DNA of 33,918 nucleotides from an uncultured Clostridia bacterium. GTDB taxonomy: Bacteria > Bacillota > Clostridia > Oscillospirales > Ruminococcaceae. Under the pieces are notes generated by a model. It ran no database searches and was not told the origin of the DNA. It worked only from the letters and a program-made list of their open reading frames with translations. Below, in pieces: positions 1 to 8,393 of this stretch. The stretch is from contig CALWZA010000033.1 in NCBI GenBank assembly GCA_944385905.1, forward strand, positions 1 to 33,918, in the 5' to 3' direction. How positions within the stretch are numbered: position 1 is the first letter of the stretch; every line of letters starts with the position of its first letter. Both the position numbers and the translations under genes were made by a program.

Positions 1-14
1 GAGAGAGCTTGCTT

Positions 15-43
15 ATTATATCACATCTTCGCCCCTTTGTCAA
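15..43 (-). promoter_or_regulatory. Leftward rRNA-type promoter (proximal)
   Basis: Read on the minus strand, this is a perfect sigma-A promoter: TTGACA (43-38), a 17 bp spacer, TATAAT (20-15). An A/T-rich run at 48-62 sits just upstream of the -35 like an UP element. It points out of the left edge. A perfect consensus with an UP-like tract, as the second of two tandem promoters, is typical of rRNA or tRNA operons, but no RNA gene is visible here. The reading frames through this stretch look non-coding. Confidence 0.75.
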
Positions 44-134
44 GTGCTTTTTTAAAAAAATTGCTCCTTTTTCTCCGGACACCCGCTCTCACTCTCGGGC
101 TTTCCTTTTCCTCTACCTCTCGGGCGACTTTCCT

Positions 135-163
135 ATATTACCACTTGTCTCTTCTTATGTCAA
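135..163 (-). promoter_or_regulatory. Leftward rRNA-type promoter (distal)
   Basis: On the minus strand TTGACA (163-158) is followed by a 17 bp spacer and TAATAT (140-135), with an A/T-rich stretch (164-185) upstream. It lies about 120 bp behind the proximal promoter, giving a tandem pair. Between the two is a directly repeated CCCGAGAG motif with its copies about 29 bp apart. The rest of 164-272 is A/T-rich and shows no convincing gene. Confidence 0.65.
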
Positions 164-272
164 GGGGAAAATTAAAAATATACGTTTTGTACTTATTATT
201 TGCTATATATCATCATAAAATGTATAAATCGTTGAATGTCATTCGTTTGACTGATTTTAATGTCTCAATTGC

Positions 273-301
273 TTGACACTGCATATACTTAGTGATAAAA
301 T
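273..301 (+). promoter_or_regulatory. Promoter of the nitrogenase-like/HydEF operon
   Basis: TTGACA (273-278), a 17 bp spacer and TAAAAT (296-301) form a near-consensus sigma-A promoter. The predicted transcript start is near 308, leaving a leader of about 160 nt before the first gene. It is the only strong rightward promoter seen before the operon. Confidence 0.7.
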
Positions 302-307
302 GATTTT

Positions 308-467
308 GTAACCTGACGCTGAAAATTCTGTTTTACAGATTTTGAGGTGAAAGATACGGTATTTAAATCTCGGCGTTATGCTTCGCATAATGCTTTTCAG
401 TGCTTGACCGCGTCTTTTAAGGTGCGGTCTATTTATTTTATTTAATTTTAAATGTAAGGTGGTTTAA
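308..467 (+). promoter_or_regulatory. Structured 5' leader with three hairpins
   Basis: The untranslated leader contains three consecutive inverted repeats. The first is at about 323-344 (AAAA-t-TCTG pairing with CAGATTTT). The second is at 373-393 (GCGTTATGC, loop TTC, GCATAATGC, one G-U pair). The third is at 406-429 (GACCGC, 12 nt loop, GCGGTC) and is followed by the T-rich run TATTTATTTTATTT. The last hairpin resembles an intrinsic terminator ahead of the first ribosome site, so transcription attenuation is possible. I do not recognise a known riboswitch class in it. Confidence 0.45.
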
Positions 468-728
468 ATGGGCACACGAGTTGCAATTATAGGTATTATT
501 GTTGAAAATCCCGACTCTACTGAAGAGATGAACGCTGTTTTGCATGAGTATTCGCAATACATAATAGGAAGAATGGGTATTCCTTATCGCCGAAAAAACA
601 TCAATATTATCAGCATCGCTGTTGACGCACCGTCTGATATTATTAACGCTATTTCGGGAAAAATCGGAAAGCTTGAAGGCATAAGCGCCAAAGCCGCGTA
701 TTCGCAGGTAATATCAGACCATGAATAG
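468..728 (+). CDS. TM1266-type iron-only hydrogenase system regulator
   Basis: This 86-residue protein matches the small TM1266 family annotated as putative iron-only hydrogenase system regulators, ACT/NikR-like ligand-binding domains often encoded beside hydE, hydF or hydG. Characteristic segments are the N-terminal VAIIGIIVE strand, HEYSQYIIGRMGIPYR, VDAPSD, and GKIGKLEGISAKAAYS. The family has no proven biochemical role. A good ribosome site (AAGGTGG, 454-460) precedes the ATG, and the stop overlaps the next gene by 8 bp, so the two should be translationally coupled. The same domain recurs fused to the ABC ATPase two genes downstream, which suggests both sense the same signal, or that one is a partner of the other. 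Confidence 0.85.
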   Translation: MGTRVAIIGIIVENPDSTEEMNAVLHEYSQYIIGRMGIPYRRKNINIISIAVDAPSDIINAISGKIGKLEGISAKAAYSQVISDHE

Positions 729-1746
729 ACTTTCTGACAAAAGAGCTCTGCCAGGAAAGCTTTCGGCACCTCAGATAGCAATTTTAATATTTCTTCCCAT
801 CGCCGCGGCGGCTGTTGCCTTATGCGCGGGTCGAATGGCTATTTCTGTTTCAGATGTTATTAAGGTTTTCGGAAATCACCTTGGCTTTGAGTTTGAAGTG
901 TCCAAGTTCACGGATTCAGCGGTTTGGAATAACAGGCTTCCGAGGATTATTCTTTCGATTCTTGTAGGCGGGGGGCTTTCAGTTGCGGGATGTGCTTTTC
1001 AGGGGGTTTTTGCGAACCCTTTGGCTACTCCCGACACTCTGGGTGCGGCAAGCGGCTCATCCTTCGGTGCAGCTTTAGCCATTCTCTGCGGATTCGGTCT
1101 GCCCGGAATTCAGTCACTCGCTCTGTTCTTTGGAATATCTGCTGTCGCTGTAACACATCTTTGCTCGAAAGGAAAAGGGCTGAGCGGAACGGTTCTCGCC
1201 GGAATAATGATAGGCTCTCTGTTTTCATCATTAATATCTTTAGTAAAATTTGTGGCGGATACTGACTCACAGCTTCCCGCTATTACATACTGGCTTATGG
1301 GAAGCTTAAGTTCAGCAAGCTACCGCTCCCTTATTATAGGAGCGCCGATAATAATTATTTCAGTTTTACTTCTTTTTTTGCTGAGATGGAGAATGAATCT
1401 GCTTCCTCTTTCTGATGACGAAGCTAAATCAAGCGGTACAAACATTCGGGTTTTAAGAGCTGTTACAGTTATTTGCGCATCGGCAATAACCGCATCCTGT
1501 GTATCAATGTGCGGACAGGTCGGCTGGGTAGGACTGCTTGTTCCGCATATGTGCAGGATGAGATTCGGCAACAACTATCTGTCTCTTATTCCGTCATCTA
1601 TTTGCGTAGGCTCGACATTTATGATTCTTGTGGACACTCTCGCCAGAAGTGCTACTGCTGCTGAAATTCCTGTTTCAATCATTACAGCGATTATAGGCGC
1701 TCCTTTCTTTATTTATCTTTTAAAACGGTCTGATTTTTCAGCCTGA
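721..1746 (+). CDS. FecCD-family ABC transporter permease
   Basis: This 341-residue polytopic membrane protein belongs to the BtuC/FecCD permease family, which moves iron-siderophores, haem, cobalamin or related metal chelates across the membrane. Family signatures are RLPRIILSILVGGGLSVAG near residues 73-91, the FQGVFANPLATPDTLGAASG segment after it, and the C-terminal GWVGLLVPHMCR loop that contacts the ATPase. Many hydrophobic helices fill the rest. The length is normal. It is followed 23 bp later by the ATPase gene, and the binding protein lies at the far end of the nitrogenase-like block. The substrate cannot be read from the sequence; a metal or metal cofactor is likely from the family and its neighbours. 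Confidence 0.9.
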   Translation: MNRLSDKRALPGKLSAPQIAILIFLPIAAAAVALCAGRMAISVSDVIKVFGNHLGFEFEVSKFTDSAVWNNRLPRIILSILVGGGLSVAGCAFQGVFANPLATPDTLGAASGSSFGAALAILCGFGLPGIQSLALFFGISAVAVTHLCSKGKGLSGTVLAGIMIGSLFSSLISLVKFVADTDSQLPAITYWLMGSLSSASYRSLIIGAPIIIISVLLLFLLRWRMNLLPLSDDEAKSSGTNIRVLRAVTVICASAITASCVSMCGQVGWVGLLVPHMCRMRFGNNYLSLIPSSICVGSTFMILVDTLARSATAAEIPVSIITAIIGAPFFIYLLKRSDFSA

Positions 1747-1769
1747 TGTTTCGGAAATGGGGATTTTAA

Positions 1770-2861
1770 ATGAGTCTTACTGTTGAAAACGGCTCTTTCT
1801 TTTACTTAAAAGAAAGTCCTATCCTTAATAATATTAATTTCAGTGCGGACAGAGGCGATATTGTCGCTGTCCTCGGAAAAAACGGAGCCGGAAAAACGAC
1901 TCTTCTTAAATGTATTACGGGACTTCTCAAATGGAAAAGCGGCAAAAGCTTACTTGACGATGAGGACATATCTAAAATGCCGCAACGACAGCGGTGGTCA
2001 AAAATCGCATATGTTCCTCAAGCAAAAAACTCCCTTTCAACTTTTACGGTTGAGGAAACCGTTTTGCTCGGAAGGAGCAGCAGCCTCGGAATTTTCTCTC
2101 AGCCCTCAAAAAAAGACTCCGACGCGGTGAAAAACATTCTTAATCGTTTGGGAATATCAAAAATCTCATCAAAAAAATGCTCTCGGATAAGCGGCGGAGA
2201 ACTTCAAATGGTACTCATTGCAAAGGCTCTCGCTTCCGAACCTGATGTTTTGATACTTGACGAACCCGAGTCAAATCTTGACTTCAGAAATCAGCTTATC
2301 GTGCTTGATACGATATCAAAGCTTGCTTCCGACGGCATAACCTGCATTTTCAACACCCACTACCCCGCTCATGCTCTTCAGCGGGCAAACAAGTCGCTTG
2401 TTTTTCTTTCAGACGGGAAAACCATATTCGGTGAGACCTCTAAAGTCGTGACCGAGGACGTTCTTGAAAACGCTTTTGGAGTAAAGGCTGTTATCGGAAA
2501 TATTGAGACACCCTCGTCAGTTATGAAAGAAGTTATCCCTGTCAGTGTCTCCGATATGAAACCTGACGGCATTAAAATTAACGAGCAGCAGGGATTTTCT
2601 CTCGCAGTACTTGCTGTTATATGCGCCGACAACTCTTCTGACGTTTCGATTAACAAACTGCTTCACGGCTGTTCGCACTTTTTGGTAGGGCGAATGGGGA
2701 TGCCGTACCGAGACGGAGGGGTGTATATTATAAATGTCATTATTGATGCGCCGACTGATGTCATTGAAAACCTTGCTTTTAATCTGTCAATACTTCCCGG
2801 AGTAAGCGTCAAGGCAACCTATGCGAAAAACATAATAGAAAGAAATGATCCGAATGAATAA
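1770..2861 (+). CDS. ABC transporter ATPase with C-terminal TM1266-like domain
   Basis: Residues 1 to about 255 are a FecE/BtuD-type ATPase: Walker A GKNGAGKTT (36-44), signature RISGGELQ, Walker B VLILDEPESNLD and switch histidine in FNTHYP. It would energise the FecCD permease just upstream. Residues about 276-355 are a second domain that matches the small protein at 468-728: it shares GRMGMPYR (GRMGIPYR there), IDAPTD (VDAPSD) and GVSVKATY (GISAKAAY). ABC ATPases of this family normally end after the nucleotide-binding domain and a short tail, so at 363 residues this is a real fusion. An attached regulatory domain could gate transport by substrate or cofactor level; that is inference. The gene overlaps hydE at its 3' end. 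Confidence 0.88.
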   Translation: MSLTVENGSFFYLKESPILNNINFSADRGDIVAVLGKNGAGKTTLLKCITGLLKWKSGKSLLDDEDISKMPQRQRWSKIAYVPQAKNSLSTFTVEETVLLGRSSSLGIFSQPSKKDSDAVKNILNRLGISKISSKKCSRISGGELQMVLIAKALASEPDVLILDEPESNLDFRNQLIVLDTISKLASDGITCIFNTHYPAHALQRANKSLVFLSDGKTIFGETSKVVTEDVLENAFGVKAVIGNIETPSSVMKEVIPVSVSDMKPDGIKINEQQGFSLAVLAVICADNSSDVSINKLLHGCSHFLVGRMGMPYRDGGVYIINVIIDAPTDVIENLAFNLSILPGVSVKATYAKNIIERNDPNE

Positions 2862-3906
2862 CGATGTTAAAAATTTAATAAATACTCTGGCAAAGGATCA
2901 CTCTCTTTCTTTTGAGCAATGGGTACACATTATAAAAAACTATTCAGATTCCGACCGCGAGTATGCTGCCGTAAAGGCTCGCTCAGCCGCCGAAAAATAC
3001 TACGGAAACAAAATATATTTCAGAGGCATTGTTGAGTTTACAAACATTTGCAAGAACAACTGCCTTTACTGCGGAATACGCAGGGATAACATCGGCATCG
3101 AAAGATACAGACTGTCAAAAGAACAAATCCTTGACTGCTGTAAATCCGCATATTCTCTGGGCTTTCGCACTTTTGTTCTTCAAGGCGGCGAAGACAGCTA
3201 TTTCACAGACAAAGTACTTGGCGACATTGTGTATAACATCAAATCTCTTTTTCCCGACTGCGCCGTTACGCTGTCTGTCGGCGAAAGAAGCTATGATTCT
3301 TATAAAGCTCTTTATGACGCCGGAGCTGACAGATATCTTCTCAGGCATGAAACAATCACACCTGAGCATTACGCAAAACTTCACCCGCCGTTCATGTCTT
3401 TGGAAAACAGAATCAAGTGTTTATATAATTTAAGAGAAATCGGCTATGCGGTCGGATGCGGCATGATGATCGGCTCTCCTTTTCAAACTGCGGAAGACCT
3501 TGCCCGTGACATGCTTTTTATATCTGATTTTAAGCCTGACATGATCGGAACAGGGCCTTTTATTCCGCACAGCGCAACACCGTTTCGTGACTTTAAGCAA
3601 GGATCTGCAACGCTGACTTTATTTATTCTCAGCCTTTGCAGGCTTGCTATGCCATCCGTTCTTCTTCCTGCGACAACCGCTCTAGGCACAGCAAAATCCG
3701 ACGGACGCAGGCTTGGGATTTTAGCAGGAGCAAACGTAATTATGCCAAACATTTCACCTCTTGCGGTCAGAAAAGACTACATGCTTTATGACAACAAGGC
3801 CGGAACCGAGAACACGCCTTTGTCGGAGCTGGAATTAATTGCGGCTCAGCTTGAGAATACAGGCTATTTTTTATCATCAGAACGAGGAGATAAATCAAAT
3901 GATTAA
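2845..3906 (+). CDS. hydE: [FeFe] hydrogenase maturase, radical SAM enzyme HydE
   Basis: HydE is a radical SAM enzyme that helps build the two-iron subcluster of [FeFe] hydrogenase, acting on the iron-cysteine synthon made by HydG. The protein has the radical SAM motif CKNNCLYC (Cys69, 73, 76) and a string of HydE hallmarks: [69 protein letters not shown] and [11 protein letters not shown]. It lacks the extra C-terminal cysteine cluster present in some HydEs, a site known to be dispensable. Its start overlaps the ATPase gene by 17 bp; an ATG at 2854 with an 8 bp overlap is an alternative. Lying between a transporter and a NifH-like gene is unusual for HydE. Confidence 0.88.
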   Translation: MIRMNNDVKNLINTLAKDHSLSFEQWVHIIKNYSDSDREYAAVKARSAAEKYYGNKIYFRGIVEFTNICKNNCLYCGIRRDNIGIERYRLSKEQILDCCKSAYSLGFRTFVLQGGEDSYFTDKVLGDIVYNIKSLFPDCAVTLSVGERSYDSYKALYDAGADRYLLRHETITPEHYAKLHPPFMSLENRIKCLYNLREIGYAVGCGMMIGSPFQTAEDLARDMLFISDFKPDMIGTGPFIPHSATPFRDFKQGSATLTLFILSLCRLAMPSVLLPATTALGTAKSDGRRLGILAGANVIMPNISPLAVRKDYMLYDNKAGTENTPLSELELIAAQLENTGYFLSSERGDKSND

Positions 3907-4645
3907 AATTGCAGTTTACGGAAAAGGCGGAATTGGTAAATCCACCACTGTTTCAAACATTTCCGCCTCTCTTGCCGACAAGGGTATGCGCGTCATGCAG
4001 ATCGGTTGCGACCCCAAAGCCGATTCTACCGCTAATTTACACGGCGGCACTCAAATTCCGACTGTGCTCGGGCTTGTCAGGGAACGGCAAGACGGCTTTT
4101 CCTTAGATGACATGGTCACAATCGGATACAAGGGCATAGTCTGCGTTGAGGCGGGGGGACCAAAACCGGGTCTCGGCTGTGCAGGAAGAGGAATTATAGC
4201 GGCGCTTGAAAAGCTCAGGGAAAAAGGCGCTTATGATATTTTTAAGCCTGACGTCGTCATTTATGATGTTCTCGGAGACGTTGTATGCGGAGGATTTACC
4301 ATGCCTATGCGGGACGGCTATGCCGACAAAGTATATATCGTGACATCGGGAGAAAAAATGGCTGTTTATGCCGCAGCAAACATTGCCATGGCAGTGAACA
4401 ATTTTAAAGAAAGAGGTTACGCTTCTCTCGGCGGTTTTATTCTCAACAGAAGAAATGTCAGCAACGAAGATGAAATCGTCAATGACCTTTGCAGGGACTT
4501 TAACAGCTCGGTTGTAAGCTCAATAGACAGAAGCCATCTTGTGTATGAAGCCGAAGCGCTCGGAAAAACTGTCGTTGAGGCTTTCCCGGACAGCGGCATT
4601 TCATCGCAGTTCAGAACCCTTGCCGATAAAATTATCTCTTTATAA
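3899..4645 (+). CDS. NifH-like iron protein (nitrogenase-like reductase)
   Basis: This 248-residue protein is an ATP-dependent, [4Fe-4S]-containing reductase of the NifH/BchL/CfbC superfamily, which delivers electrons to a two-subunit partner. It has the P-loop GKGGIGKST (8-16), GCDPKADST (36-44), and both cluster cysteines: Cys94 in [13 protein letters not shown] and Cys130 in [11 protein letters not shown]. Arg97 corresponds to the arginine that is ADP-ribosylated in NifH. It is shorter than true NifH (about 270-295 residues). The ATG at 3899 was chosen because AGGAGA lies just upstream and the N-terminus then aligns with the family; it overlaps hydE by 8 bp. NifD-like and NifK-like genes follow directly. 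With no nifB, nifE or nifN in view, nitrogen fixation is unlikely; a divergent (group IV-like) nitrogenase homologue fits better. Confidence 0.9.
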   Translation: MIKIAVYGKGGIGKSTTVSNISASLADKGMRVMQIGCDPKADSTANLHGGTQIPTVLGLVRERQDGFSLDDMVTIGYKGIVCVEAGGPKPGLGCAGRGIIAALEKLREKGAYDIFKPDVVIYDVLGDVVCGGFTMPMRDGYADKVYIVTSGEKMAVYAAANIAMAVNNFKERGYASLGGFILNRRNVSNEDEIVNDLCRDFNSSVVSSIDRSHLVYEAEALGKTVVEAFPDSGISSQFRTLADKIISL

Positions 4646-4666
4646 ACCTTACAGAAAGGAAACGCT

Positions 4667-5998
4667 ATGCTTACAAAACTAAACCATACACCTTCAATTC
4701 CCAAAGTAAAAATCTCCTGCGCCCAGTTTCCAGCACCGTTTGCGCAAGGTCTTGAGTACTGCTCTCCGGCGCGCGGAACATGGAATATCGCTCATACGGG
4801 AATGCTGATTCCTGAGGCTCACGAAATATTTGTGTGCGCCGCCGGATGTCTGCGCGGTGTTGTTCTCACCGCTGCGGAAATGGGCGCCGCAGACCGCTTT
4901 TCTACGATTGAAATCAAGGAAGACAATCTTCTCGACGGAAGCATGGAATCACTTATAATTGACGGTGTATCTGATATTCTCGCACGCCTTCCTAAAACTC
5001 CTCCTGCTATCTTGCTTTATACAAGCTGTGTTCATCATTTTATAGGATGCGACCTTGACTCTGTTTACCGCACACTTTCCGAAAAGTTTCCAAACGTTCG
5101 ATTTACCGACTGCTACATGAACCCTATAATGAGAAAAAGCGGCCTCACCCCTGACCAGCTGATGCGCCGCCAGCTTTACAGCTTTCTCGTGCCTCGTGAA
5201 AAAGACTGTAAATCCGTCGCGATTATCGGCAATGATTTGCCGATTGACAGGTCAAGCGAATTATATAATTTGATATCCGATTCGGGCTTTAAATTCAATG
5301 AAATACATTCATGCAAAGATTTTGACGAATATCTGAACATGGCATCTGCAAGTCTCTTTATAACAAACATACCGTCAGCCATTCCCGCTGCTGAGGAACT
5401 GACCAAGCGCATAGGAGGAAAACACATTTATCTTTCTCAGTCTTTTTCGTATGACGAAATAATCAGTGAGCTTTCTGTTTTGGCAAAGACATTGAATGTT
5501 TCACTGCCCGATTACACCGACGAAATTAAAAATGCAGATCTCGCGCTGTCTGACGCAGAGAAAGTTATAGGTTCAGCACATGTCGTTATAGACTACACCG
5601 CTGTTTACCGTCCGCTAAGCCTCGCAAGACTGCTTCTAAGTCACGGCTTTAATGTTCAGACCGTTTACGCCGACAGCTTCAGCGGTGAGGAAAAAAGTGA
5701 TTTTGAATGGCTTAAGGCAAATTTTCCTGACTTGATTTTGAGTCCGACTGTAAATTATAAATGCAGAAAACTTGACAGGCAAAACATTCAAAGCTCAGAA
5801 AAGACTCTCGCTATCGGTCAAAAAGCGGCTTATTTTAATCAAACGAATTATTTTGTCAATATGGTAGAGGGCGGAGGCCTATTTGGATTCGGCGGCATTA
5901 AACGCCTTGCAAATCTCATGAAAGAAGCTTTTCTGTCTGAGAAAAACATGCCTGAGCTTATACAAATCAAAGGAATGGGGTGTGAGTGCTGTTTATGA
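4667..5998 (+). CDS. NifD-like nitrogenase component 1 homologue
   Basis: This 443-residue protein belongs to the nitrogenase component 1 / oxidoreductase superfamily (NifD, BchN, CfbD, MarD and relatives). Cysteines in the usual P-cluster-like positions are Cys32 (YCSPARGTWN), Cys57/Cys61 (FVCAAGCLRG) and Cys121/Cys128 (TSCVHHFIGC); Cys18 is extra. The C-terminal segment VEGGGLFGFGGIKRLANLM resembles the conserved glycine-rich end of NifD-type proteins. It ends in an unusual Cys-rich tail, GMGCECCL. With the gene that follows it would form the catalytic partner of the NifH-like protein. Its stop overlaps the next start as ATGA, implying equal expression. The reaction and cofactor are not predictable from sequence; it does not look like a standard Mo, V or Fe nitrogenase. 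Confidence 0.85.
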   Translation: MLTKLNHTPSIPKVKISCAQFPAPFAQGLEYCSPARGTWNIAHTGMLIPEAHEIFVCAAGCLRGVVLTAAEMGAADRFSTIEIKEDNLLDGSMESLIIDGVSDILARLPKTPPAILLYTSCVHHFIGCDLDSVYRTLSEKFPNVRFTDCYMNPIMRKSGLTPDQLMRRQLYSFLVPREKDCKSVAIIGNDLPIDRSSELYNLISDSGFKFNEIHSCKDFDEYLNMASASLFITNIPSAIPAAEELTKRIGGKHIYLSQSFSYDEIISELSVLAKTLNVSLPDYTDEIKNADLALSDAEKVIGSAHVVIDYTAVYRPLSLARLLLSHGFNVQTVYADSFSGEEKSDFEWLKANFPDLILSPTVNYKCRKLDRQNIQSSEKTLAIGQKAAYFNQTNYFVNMVEGGGLFGFGGIKRLANLMKEAFLSEKNMPELIQIKGMGCECCL

Positions 5999-7161
5999 TT
6001 TCAAATAATATAAAAAACGCCTCACGAATTATTTCAACATATTCGGCGGACGTTTTCGGGGTGTGCTCCGCTCTTTACGAGCTCGGCGGCATGGTTATAA
6101 TGCACGACGCTTCCGGCTGCAACTCCACCTATACCACCCACGACGAACCTCGATGGTATGATATTGAAAGCAATATTTTCATTTCGGCTCTGACCGAGGC
6201 AGAGGCAATTTTCGGTGACGACGACAAGCTTATTAACGAAATCTGCGATGCCGCTGAAGACCTTGAGCCTAAGTTTATAGCCATTGCGGGAACACCTGTG
6301 CCTACCATGATCGGCACCGACCTAAAAGCAATAGCTTCTGTTATTGAGCAGCGGACCGGCATACCGTCATTCGGATTTCACACAACCGGAATGAATTCAT
6401 ATATTCACGGCGCTTCCTTGGCATTTGAAACACTTGTTTCCCGATTTTGCGGCGCCGGTACAAAAAAACAGCCGGAGCTTTCGGTAAACATAATCGGAGC
6501 TACGCCACTTGACTTTTCTGTGAACGGATCCATGCAGTCAATTAAAAAATGGCTTTCTTATGAAGGCTTTAAAATAACTTCTTGTTTTTCCATGGGCGAT
6601 TACAGTTCCTTAGAAAACATCTCAAACTCAGGCTCAGCAAACGTCAGCCTCGTAATATCAGAGTCTGGTCTTGCGGCTGCACAGCGGCTTGAATCTATGT
6701 TCGGAATTCCGTATGTAGCCGGTGTGCCAATCGGAAAAGCATTTTCAGAAGTGCTTTCAAAAGCTCTTAAATCCGCAGCATGCCGAAACACCTCAGATAC
6801 TGAGATCTTCGCTGACAGAAATCCTGATGAAAACAGCCGTGTCATTATAGGCGAAAGCGTTTTTTCGGCTTCACTCGCTCAGGAAATGCTGATTGAATAC
6901 GGAATAAATTCCCGTGTTATTTCTCCTCTCGGAAACTGCTGTCTGCAAAAATGCGACGCCGAGCTTTTAGGAGAATCGGACATTGAAAACGCCGTAAAAA
7001 ACGCGTCTGAAGTTATAGCTGACCCTCTTTACAAGCCGATCGTAAACCCGTCTTCAAAATTTACGGCTCTTCCTCACGAAGGATTTTCCGGTCGCATATA
7101 CAGGAAAGACATTCCTGATATGATAAATAACAATTTGTTTTTAGAAAGGAAATTAAAATGA
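5995..7161 (+). CDS. NifK-like nitrogenase component 1 homologue
   Basis: This 388-residue protein is the second nitrogenase component 1-type subunit. The N-terminal layout FGVCSALYELGGMVIMHDASGC carries Cys24 and Cys42, matching the first two P-cluster-type positions. The place where the third cysteine usually lies reads IAGTPVPTMIGTDL, with no cysteine; the IGTDL there resembles the IGDD of NifK/NifE. A bridging cluster, if present, would need fewer or partner-supplied ligands. The ATG at 5995 is preferred over the GTG at 5986 because it makes an ATGA overlap with the NifD-like stop and has GGAATGGGG upstream. At fewer than 400 residues it is shorter than NifK. It overlaps the binding-protein gene by ATGA too. 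Confidence 0.82.
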   Translation: MISNNIKNASRIISTYSADVFGVCSALYELGGMVIMHDASGCNSTYTTHDEPRWYDIESNIFISALTEAEAIFGDDDKLINEICDAAEDLEPKFIAIAGTPVPTMIGTDLKAIASVIEQRTGIPSFGFHTTGMNSYIHGASLAFETLVSRFCGAGTKKQPELSVNIIGATPLDFSVNGSMQSIKKWLSYEGFKITSCFSMGDYSSLENISNSGSANVSLVISESGLAAAQRLESMFGIPYVAGVPIGKAFSEVLSKALKSAACRNTSDTEIFADRNPDENSRVIIGESVFSASLAQEMLIEYGINSRVISPLGNCCLQKCDAELLGESDIENAVKNASEVIADPLYKPIVNPSSKFTALPHEGFSGRIYRKDIPDMINNNLFLERKLK

Positions 7162-8369
7162 AAAAGCTAAAAAAAATCAACTTTAAGCGCACAATCTCAT
7201 CTTTATTAGCCGCCGTTCTTCTTTTAGCGTCAACAGGATGCGCTCCTTCTGATTCCGACGACGGAAAAACATCCGAACAGACTCAATCAACCACTTCGGC
7301 AAATACAATCTCAACCGCTTACGAATCTTCCGACAGTGATTTTACAACTGTTGTCGACCATATCGGAAACAGTGTTAACGTTCCGAAAGAGATTAACCGT
7401 ATCGCAGTTTGCGGCATTTATCCGCTTCCATCTGTTCTGTCTGTATTTTTCAATTCAGCCGATAAAATCGTCGGTATGCCTCCTGCAAGCATGACTGCCG
7501 CAGCAAACGGACTCCTCGGAGAGGTTTATCCGGAAATCTTAAACGCAGAAACAGGATATACCGACGGAAGCTCGGTTAATGTTGAAGAGCTTATGAAACT
7601 TGAACCTGATATCGTATTCTATTCGGATACCGACAAAGAGATAGGAGATCAGCTTATCAACGCAGGATTCACAGCTGTTGCCGTTTCAGTGAGCAAATGG
7701 GATTACGACTGTATTGAGACACTAAACAACTGGATTGATCTTCTCAGTCAGATTTTCCCGGAAAACAACAGGGTATCTGAAGTTGAGGAATACGGTCAAA
7801 AAAGCCTTGACCTAATTTCCGAAAGAGTTTCTTCTCTTTCAGACGAGGATAAGGCAAGAGTATTTATTCTTTTCCAGTATACCGACACAAACATTGTAAC
7901 AAGCGGCAAGAACTTTTTCGGTCAGTGGTGGTGTGACGCTTCGGGAGCTGTTAATGTAGCAAACGAGCTCGAAAATGACAATTCTGTAGCTGTCAACATG
8001 GAACAGGTTATGGCTTGGAATCCGGAGGTTATTCTTGTGACAAACTTCACAACCGCTCAGCCGGATGACCTATATAACAACACATTCGGCTCATATGACT
8101 GGTCAGGAATCGATGCGGTTGTCAACCGCAGGGTTTATAAAATGCCTCTCGGCCTTTACAGAAGCTATACGCCCGGCGCTGACGTTCCTGTATCCCTTTT
8201 ATGGGTTGCAAAAACAATTTATCCGGATCTTTTTGATGACATTGACGTAACCGCGGAAGCTAAAGAATATTATAAAAATGTTTTCGGTCTCGAGCTTTCT
8301 GACGAGCAGATTGAATCAATATTTAACCCTGTTTCATCCGCCGGAGAAGTAGCGGATACTACTAAATAA
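7158..8369 (+). CDS. ABC transporter substrate-binding lipoprotein (FecB/BtuF type)
   Basis: The 403-residue product begins with a basic stretch and a hydrophobic signal ending in ASTGC, so it should be lipid-anchored at Cys28 on the outer face of the membrane. A Ser/Thr/Asp-rich linker follows, then a periplasmic-binding-protein fold of the iron-siderophore/cobalamin class: DHIGNSVNVPKEINRIAV near the start, VNVEELMKLEPDIVFYS in the middle, and VAVNMEQVMAWNPEVILV in the second lobe. It completes the transporter with the permease and fusion ATPase upstream. Insertion between the nitrogenase-like subunits and hydF, with an ATGA overlap, ties uptake of its ligand to those enzymes. The ligand is unknown. 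Confidence 0.87.
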   Translation: MKKLKKINFKRTISSLLAAVLLLASTGCAPSDSDDGKTSEQTQSTTSANTISTAYESSDSDFTTVVDHIGNSVNVPKEINRIAVCGIYPLPSVLSVFFNSADKIVGMPPASMTAAANGLLGEVYPEILNAETGYTDGSSVNVEELMKLEPDIVFYSDTDKEIGDQLINAGFTAVAVSVSKWDYDCIETLNNWIDLLSQIFPENNRVSEVEEYGQKSLDLISERVSSLSDEDKARVFILFQYTDTNIVTSGKNFFGQWWCDASGAVNVANELENDNSVAVNMEQVMAWNPEVILVTNFTTAQPDDLYNNTFGSYDWSGIDAVVNRRVYKMPLGLYRSYTPGADVPVSLLWVAKTIYPDLFDDIDVTAEAKEYYKNVFGLELSDEQIESIFNPVSSAGEVADTTK

Positions 8370-8393
8370 TCTGAATATAAAGGAGAAATTTAT

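Noticed and set aside
9-276. Open frames in the first 276 bases
   Set aside because: Composition is pyrimidine-rich, there is no ribosome site or family resemblance, and strong minus-strand promoters explain the region.
3899-7161. A functional N2-fixing nitrogenase
   Set aside because: The proteins are short, the NifK-like one lacks a conserved cysteine, and no cofactor biosynthesis genes (nifB, E, N, V) are present.
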